Source: Strongylocentrotus purpuratus (lineage: Eukaryota; Echinodermata; Echinoidea; Camarodonta; Strongylocentrotidae). From it: a stretch of DNA of 64,000 bases. Positions 51,601 through 60,600 of the stretch are shown piece after piece; position 1 is the first letter of the stretch; each line of letters opens with the position of its first letter. Below the pieces are notes generated by a model. The model was not told the DNA's origin, searched no databases, and saw nothing but the letters and a program-made list of their open reading frames with translations. Where the stretch lies: contig NW_022145611.1 in assembly GCF_000002235.5 (NCBI RefSeq), forward strand, positions 20,768,114 through 20,832,113. Direction: 5' to 3'. Position numbers and translations under genes: made by a program.

Positions 51601-54600
51601 CAACTGCTTCTATGAAACTGCAATTTACCATTGTTTGCTCCTCTTTTTTATCTGTATCATTTACAGTTCATTGCCCAGTGCTTACAAGGAACGAGGATAA
51701 GCATCGTTAAAACGGGTACAGCAGCAGACGTGGAAGCTACTATCCAGTTCATTGTACACAAAATACAAAAATTGTAAGTCTCCAAGGAAAACATTGTTGT
51801 AACTGTAAATTTGAAACTAGTGAATTTAGTGTTAGTATTGTGAACCATTATTGTTTTGTGGCATGAAATTTTGTAAAGGTAGACCTCTCGCAAAATTTGT
51901 GAAACTTTCATAGACAACAAAATAATTCAATGATGTTAAATTTTTATTTTCAAGATTCTATATATATCCAAAGTGTAAGATCCAAATTGATTCATGGGTA
52001 TTTTATATTAAAAGGAAATTCATCATCTGCATCTCTTGTGATGAAAAATAACTGATTTAACAGAGTCATACCTTTTTTGACATTGGTTGTAATTCTCTGT
52101 TAAATCAAATTTGTAACCGATCAACACTTCACAAGGTTTTAAAAGTACTCTGACATTGTACAAAAACATAAATGTGCCAATCATTGAACACAGATTAAAA
52201 GTAATCATTATCCATTATGAGGAATATATTATGACCTTCATTCAAACTAGTCACAATTTCAATATCACCTTGGTCATATGCCAAGGTAGGTTTCATTCAC
52301 AATGGCATGAGTCTATGAATGTCAAAACTCTTTTACTTGTTTAATTATAAAGTAGAAGTAGAAAGACAGTGATTTATAGTGCGTCATGCTGATCATTTCA
52401 ACTGTATATTTATTCAGTAACATATATTTGACTCATTCTCAGAGTCTTTATGATGTTTGATGACACTTACACTGTATGAAATTAATATTCCTTTAATAGC
52501 TGTTCCAATGTAATGTGTGTATTGTTTATACTTTCATATGCTTTATAACCCCCCCCCCCCCAAAAAAAAAAAAAAAAAAAATGTCGGTGAGACATTATAG
52601 TTTGTACTTCAACCGATAGAAATAAAAAAAAAAATGATGATGATGATTATATTCTAAAGCATTGCCAAATTATACAAGATGCACCTATATCCTAGGAATT
52701 TTGCACATATATATATAAAACAAAATGTAATAAAATTGTTTAAGAGAAACTGAGTATTCAATCTTTACAAGGACTTTCATCAGAGCTGTTGACATGCTCA
52801 AACCATTTGTTGTCCTCATCTTTTGATCATGTAGCTGCAATCAGAATGCCAGAGTCTTGTCACCCATCAAGATCGGCGTCTGCGGGAGTGATAGCTACAT
52901 TGGCTCCGTCCTCAAGCCCTACGTTGAGCAGTTCTCAGCCAAATCATCAGAATGGCTCAACTATGTCAAATTCTACATTGTCCCAACAGGTGAGTTATGA
53001 TAATAATACTACAGCATTTATTATGCCCCATCAATCTAGTTAACTATTCTGAGGCACAGAGGGAGATTATTACCCTGGTTTTAACACGGCTGCCATTACG
53101 GCCCTCTAGCTTTTCAAGGAATTAATTCATTTACATCACCTGGGTTGAGTGTGGCAAATGTAGATCATTGTCTTGCCAAAGGACATTAGTGACGCGGCAG
53201 GACTCAAATGATAGACTGACGTGGCATTTGGGTGCAAACACAAATCAGGTCAAATAGTTTTTACAGAGCTCTTGATTATCTTGAGGATGCCAGCCAAGGA
53301 TCTTTGATTGCTTTTAAAGGTTGCCAAACAATGCAGGACTTTCAGGTTGGCTGGCGGAATTTGATTTGGCCAATGGAACCTAGGCAAGGGCTAAATTTGT
53401 TAGCCCTTTTTTGCAATGAAAGAATTAAGAAATAATAATGAACAAAAAATTGGGGCCTATCATTGTGAATACATTTAAAAAGAGATACAGACAATTACGT
53501 TTTTGTGAGTAGTATTTTATTAGTTTTTATATATATGCAATCAGGTGTTAGATGTTAGGTGTTAGATGTTAGGTGTTAGTTGTTAGGTGTAAGGTGTTAA
53601 GTGTTATAGGTTAAAATTCTTTATTATGTTGCAAGGGACCAGCACAACACATGACTTAATTGTTCTTTCTTGTTGGTTCCTCATTCGTATATATATTTGT
53701 ATTTTATGTTTATCTTTCAATATGTTATTTGTATGTTCTTTACTTATCCTAAAATATCAATGTTATAATCATTTATGTTTTTATATGACGAATGAAATAA
53801 AATAAAATGAAATGAAATAATAGATGTAGATGTCATCAAATATATGTGAAGCATTAAAATAGAGCTTCCTGGAAATATACATCTGCTGGCTGTGCCTCGT
53901 CTGTGCCTCGGTTGTGCCTTGGATAATATACCGTAGTAGAACTCTTCTTAGCAACTTTGTCTGTCTGGAAACAGCACTTCTTCATTATCCCTGAACATTT
54001 CCTTGTAAAGAACCATGTGAGAAGAGACCGGCAAGGACCTGTTTTAAAGATCGTTTTTCTGAAATAATTGTTCTTGTTTGAGTAAATGTTATATACGAGT
54101 CTGACCATGTTTGTCAGCTGTATGAAGATAATGAAAAAGCTAATGTTGTTGTATCGACCATTGTATCAACTTTTCACAGACATTTTTTAAACAAAACTCT
54201 GTGAGAAGAAAAAGTCCTTTTTGTGCTATCATTGAATTAATGATTATGTTGGTTATCAAAGATGTTAATAAGAAATTAAATGTCAGGGGGATTACAATTA
54301 ATTTACATTTCTATACTGTTTTCTTTGCAGGTAACAACTCTGTGGCCAAATATCTGAGTTCAGTCGATACGAGATACAACTCATTATTCCAAGACTCCTT
54401 CTGGAAGGAAGTCTGGGAAAAATCAGAGAAAGAGGCTGCAGGTAAGGCTAATTTTTAACCATCTTTATATTTCAGCATTAAAGATAAAAAGGAAAAATGA
54501 CCTGTTATAGCACTGTACTGAGGTCAAAGACTTAGAATCACAAGCAAAGTTAATTTGTACACACCCTCCTCCCCCCTTTCTCCCTCTGCCATTTTAGTGA

Positions 54601-57600
54601 AGTCACTGTCTATCCCATACCCCATGCTTGGATGTATATTGATCTTTCTTTTTCACTTTCTCTCTGTCATGAATTCCCTCTCTCTTTCCTTTTCTCCCCC
54701 CCCCCCTCCATCCCACACTTTTTCTCTCTCTGTCTCTTTCTTTTTATCTCTGTCTCTCTATCTCGATCTCTTTATCTTTGTTTTGCCCTCTGTCAGTTCC
54801 TTACTCTCTCTCTCCTTTTCTCATTTTCCTTTGTCTCTTGATCTCACTCTATTTATATAAATATATTCTCTTTATTTTGACGTTCATTTCTTCTTTACTG
54901 CAAATGACAGCCACTTCTAATTAATAGACTAATTAAATTCAATTTTAAGTACTTAATTTTTCATGGAATTGCCTGGGTGATTCATTGTCTGGGATTACGT
55001 AATCATTACCCCCTCCCCCTCTCAGCAGCTGTATTGAGTGGCCCCATGAAAGGATTGTATTTCTACATAGCTGCCAGCCACAAAATCGCTAATTGTCTTG
55101 TTTTTCAACCAAAACCATGTCAGACTTTTTCAATAGGAAGAGATTTGATTAATGTGCCGGTATGGTTGAACTGCAGTTAAGGGAAAAATAAATGAAACAC
55201 AAATCTTATGCGAAAGAAATAATGAACAATAATAGAATATGGTTTGTTTTTTGTTTTTACATTATTAATATTATTCCTAACAATAACCCTATACCTGGAA
55301 ACAAAAAGTATATCTGCTGATAACTGCCGACCAGAATGGCATTAACTCATATACATTTGCACAGAGGTAAGGCCCTTTTGTCTGTTGGGAGGTGATACAT
55401 GAAATATAGAACCTTTCATAAACTTTAAGAATCTACAGCATATGTTCAACCAGCATTGTATTTTTTATCAATAAAGGTTGGAAAGCCTAAATATTGGAAC
55501 TCTGGTCTCCATCATATTCCAAGTTATTAACAATAAGTTTGGCAACATTATTTCCTTTTGCAGGTGATAAGAGAGAGATAGCGAATCGTGTGGAGAAATA
55601 TCTGTCTGGTGCTACCACGAGTCTTGGCTTGCCGATCGGAGAGGTGATGCTCACATGCAAATTAAGGGGATCTGATGATGAATCTTGCCAGAAATTTGTT
55701 CCATTCATTAGTGTAAGTATTTTTTAAAAATAATAATGAATGTGCTTTTATAAATGGAAAAGAAAATCACTCGCTAAAAATAATTTTTTGTGTGAATTCT
55801 GATAAATCTAGCAAGAGTCAATGTTTTGTACCGGTATGTCAAAAGTGCTGTATATTTTCCTGTCACATTAGGTGATCTAGATCAATATGAATTCTTAGAT
55901 GATCCATTTTTTTTTTTAATGAGTTGATCGAAATTTGGAATTTTGCATTTTGTAACAAAATGTCAAACATGTCATTACATGATTCTGCTCCTTCTTAATT
56001 ATGGAAATATAATTTTCATACAATGCTCATTTTGTTTATTTGTTTATTTCAGAATGTTTTAATTGGTCCTCCAAGTTCAGCATTAGGAGCAGTGGCCATA
56101 GCAGGTGAGAGCTTCAAACTATGATGGAATTTGACTTTGTTGATAGACGACTTGCGCATTTATTCAGTTCTCAAAATAAAAACGTTCCTTTTTTTGTTGT
56201 TGGTCAAACCCTAATACTGTCGGTTTGTGGCAAGCTAGTGTGATATTAAGATGCATTTACACATTTACCTATAGTGGTAGACAAGCAATCATTTGATTAG
56301 ATATTGAAGTAGTACAACAAAATTTCATTAGCTTGCTACAACATAGGAAACTACCTATAATGAAGGTTTGTGTTCTATTGTCTTGTTTTGAAACATATAT
56401 ATTCATGTTCATCCAGTTCCTTGTTTCTAGAATGAATAAAAACAATTGATGTGCAAAGAAAGAGAGAAATCAATTTGTATAAAACAAACTTGGAGTAACA
56501 GTGTGTCAAAATGCACGTACACAGATTTGAGGTGGGAGGGAGGAAGGGTGTATAGAAGGACTTAAGCTCAAGCAATTGCTTGTAGAGTTGATGGATATAT
56601 ACACAGCTGTTCTCTGTCAGCTGTTTGAGTCCGTTCTCCTAAATAGAAGATGTCATCTGCCTCTGTTGTCCTTGTCACATGTACCCTTCACTGCCCCCCC
56701 CCACTGTTCCCTATCCCACACCCCACTACATACCCCACTCTACACCCCACTCCTATTACAGGTGCATACATCACATTTGGTCAGATGCCAACCCATCTCT
56801 TGCCCCCCCCCTCCAAAAGTGTATCTGAAACATTTGGGAAACCTTAATTACTCATGGTTACCTTGTTTCTCTGATTTGTTCCTCTTTCCTGCCCCCCCCC
56901 CCCCTCTGTCCAAACTTTAAGTGCACCTAAACATTTTGGATTCCAGCCCCCTACCACAACAACTGTTCAGCTTTATACACATGGTGCCTTAATACTCAAC
57001 CCATAGCTATTCTAAGTTATACAATTGCAGCTTTGGAAAGCAGCCAATACTCACTCTGTTAATTAATCATGAACCTCAAAGGTCGCTTCACTTTTTCAGT
57101 TTAATATCTAAAGGACACTTTGATATTTATGACAATTCCTTGACTCTCTATAAAAAATAGCAGATAATTTGATGTTGCACGCCCAAATCTCTGAATCAAG
57201 AAGATTATCTCATATTATTGACTTCTACCTGAGAGATGTTATGACAAATCTACTCTAGAAAATTTCTTACGCTACTGATTTTAAAATTGATTTCATATCA
57301 GGTTTTTTTTCTTCATAGGATATGGTAATTAAACAGTCCTTACATTACCATGATGTATTGCTTTCCCTGATATTAGAGGGTTAAGTGAATTTCCTGAAAT
57401 TCCCCGATATTAAATGATCTTCATGGGAATGGGGGGGGGGGGGGGGGGAGGGGGAAGGGAGGGGGAAAGGGAGGGGGAGGCCAATTCAAAAAATTCTATC
57501 AGCTAGTGCATGTGAAATACTGTGTTCATCTCATTGTACCATCTATCCCTTGCCATGTAGTGTATCCTCGCCTTAATTGTGCCAAATGAACAACGTATGG

Positions 57601-60600
57601 CATATGGATTGTTGTCTATCCACACAACACACACAACCACATTACTCACCAACAAAGTTCAACTTGATTGTGGTCAAGCAATTCTGAAGTCAGGTAGATT
57701 CTCAGAAAGGAGGAGGATGAAGAGTGTTTGCTGCAACCAGAGTGTTTGAAAGAATAAGAGAATAGAAACTAGCAAGCGGGATGTCAATCTTATCCATTTG
57801 GCATTGCTCCCAGTGTCTGCCAGATCTGAGCTTTTTAATAAGCAGCTGCCATTTGTGCATTATTGAACCCTCTTGAGCATCCATTGAAAAACTTAGCTCA
57901 TATAGTCTCTCAACTATTGAAGGATTGTCAGTTATCCCCATATCAGGATCAGATTCAAAAACTGACATGTTCTGTTCAATCCAAGTCCTTGAATATAGAT
58001 CACCCAAAATGCTTGCTTAAGTATAAATATAATGATGATAATTTTAGCCAAGGATGTCTGATATTGATTGTCATTATACATACTGAGAGCAAATGTATTA
58101 AATTATTGTGGTTATTAAAACCCCTATTATGAAGTGCACATACATTTACAGTATTCAGTAGAAATGTTAATGCCTATTTTTAGGTTGCTATTACAATAAT
58201 CAAAACAAATAATTGTATTACATCACAGCCAGTTTGTTTGTTTGTATGCAGACTTTGTATTTAAGAGTATATATCAAAATTGATTGCAAGTACTTCAATT
58301 TAGTATGAAAAATTGTGATTGCCATTTTCTTTTATTTGTTAATAGTTGATTGGCAAGTAACTTTAGTTGAGATTAATGTCAAAGTTCACTCTTATACAAC
58401 AAGACCCAAGTGCAATGTTCCAAAAGAAGTAGAACCCAACATGTGTGGCCTCTCATTTACAAGTGTTCATCATGTTTATGGTTTAATTGTTTACCGGTAT
58501 ACAGAGAGTGATGAATCTGCATCGGGTTATAGCCTGCTGTCCTCCAGTCCACCATCGTCTGCCAAGGAGAGGGTGGACGGGAGCACCCCACCCCCTAGCC
58601 CCGCTGTCAGTACTACCACCGTCCCACAGAGGTAAGTTATGGAACCACGCCCCACTCTATTAGTCTCGCGGTCAGAGCTTACCTCTTTGAGGGCAGGTTC
58701 AGAAAACACTTTGTCACTTTGACCACCTTGCATGAGAGATTAGTATGAGTGGAAAGGGAATTTCTGCTCCCTGAAGTGTCACTGTCCCACATAGGTAAGC
58801 TAGGGAATCCCCCCCCCCTCTCCCTCCCGTCCCCTTTGCAAATGCATATTGTTGGTACAACCACCTTCCCACTGGGTGAAGGGTAGGAAGGGGAATGCTC
58901 CGCCCCAAGCCCTGCCGTCCGTACTACCACCATCCTTCAGGGGAGGGCTAGAGAAACACACCCTACCCCCTCCCCTTGTCAATACGCATTGTCAGTACAG
59001 TCGGTGTAATCGGTATAAAGCCTCATAATTAGCCAGCAAGAACATGCCCATGTTGCACAGTTTTTCCTGACTTTCAAGAAGAAGCTGAATTTCCTGACAT
59101 ATATGTAACAACTACATGACCAACATACCTATAACACTTAAAAAAAAGCAAATTTTCTTTTGTCATTCACTTTAAAGCCACACTGCACTACTTATACATG
59201 TAGCTACTTTTGCCCTCTATATAGCGAACAATGCCTAATCGGTGCCTGTTGGTGCCTGTTGGTCCCCCATGATCCTCTTTTTCTTATGTTAATGAGATAA
59301 CCACCTGTCAGTGACCTTGCAGGGAGGTCTAATTCCCCCTGGCCAAACTAGTACAGACGGGCTTTAAAATTTTAACATGATTTTATATTTTCTTCCATCC
59401 CTCCCTCCATCCGAGCAGCAGCAGCAGCAGCTCTGTCACCCCGACCAGTCCTCCCACGCCCAGTGGCCCCAGCGAGCTCCTGGACCTCCAGGTGGAGTAC
59501 TGGCCCATGTCAGGGAGCAAGAAGGACAAGTCGTCCCTCAAGAGCGCGTTCCGCTCCCTCACAGTCTACCGTCTACCGTCCAGCAGCGAGGCACCCGCGG
59601 CGACCGCTGCCCTCTCCATGGTTGTCGTTACGAGGGAGAAGAACAAGAAAAGTAGGTTTACACCTTTCTAAAGTATGACAAATATACGGTTAACAACTAA
59701 ATTATTCATACCCTTACCAACTTTTGTACTTTTTAAGTATGTTACAAATTGATTTATCCCAATTTATGTTTCTTTAGAATGTTACTCATTAAAATTAACA
59801 TCTAATAGTATTTAACAAAGGCCTTAATTCAACCATGCTACATTTCATTCTTGAGTTACAAAACATTACTTTTTTGTTTGGGGGAGTAATTTTGCCCCCC
59901 CCCCCATCCCAAACTGCAGACATGAAGCAGTCATGATTTTTTTTTTGAAGCCATGTTTGCTGCAAGAAGCTGTACATGTACCATACTGCAAACTTCAGTG
60001 TTGTATCCATTATTTTGCAGAATACTTTTTTCGAAATTTAAATCACTTGGAAATTTAATGTCCCCAAAGTTTTTGGTTGTACAATAATTTTATTGTGTAA
60101 GTTGAGTAGCAGTAGGATTTGATTGACTTGATTGCAAGTGTAACTCGGTGTAATGTTTGTTTGATTTGTCTCCATTCTCAGCAGTGATGAGGATAGGGAA
60201 GAGAACTCCAGTCCCTGAGCTTAAGAGTCAAACGGTAGATGGTATCTACAGACTGGTGTGTACGTCAAGAACACAGGACTACTCACTTACAGGTAGGTAA
60301 TGTTTACCCGAGAAATGGTCAAGACTGGTGCACAATTGTATGATTGTATTGTGTCATGCTTTTGGGGTTATATGAATCGTACTCTGGCGACAATTGATTT
60401 GATTTGATTTGATTTATTTATTTCTGTTTGATTTTCTTTTTCTTTTGCATTTTTACAAATATATAACAAACAAATATTGCAAATTTACACATGACAAAAG
60501 AATATATGTAGAATAAGGTAAGGCTGGGTGTAACTAATCGAGAACATCAAACAGGAGGGTTGACAAAATAAGCAAAGCTTGATAGTATGACTACCCTCAA

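Larger units (their letters stand above)
44570..51666 (+). other. PACS intron, 7.1 kb
   Basis: GT-AG intron. It contains a composite repeat inserted in (TA)n (45651-48080), a local duplication (about 48121-48200 and 48255-48350 sharing CAGGxCATTTTxATTATGCA, AAAACCTTCA, GCATTGACA and TGGCTAGCATT), a CT-rich stretch near 50700-50750 and a (TA)n run at 51256-51275. No other gene recognised. Confidence 0.75.
52990..54330 (+). other. PACS intron, 1.34 kb, mostly repeat-derived
   Basis: GT-AG intron. A minus-strand SINE copy fills 52996-53230, a short minisatellite 53542-53612, and a LINE-like 3' end 53613-53821. The remainder has no recognised feature. Confidence 0.8.

Noticed and set aside
52789..53043. 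Plus-strand ORF of 84 residues
   Set aside because: Wrong-phase reading over PACS exon h and the adjoining SINE.
54555..54860. Plus-strand ORF of 101 residues after PACS exon i
   Set aside because: Encoded by a CT-rich tract in the intron; the exon has a good donor at 54441.
59377..59678. Plus-strand ORFs of 71 and 92 residues
   Set aside because: Out-of-phase readings of PACS exon m; the correct frame contains LQVEYW and EKNKK.
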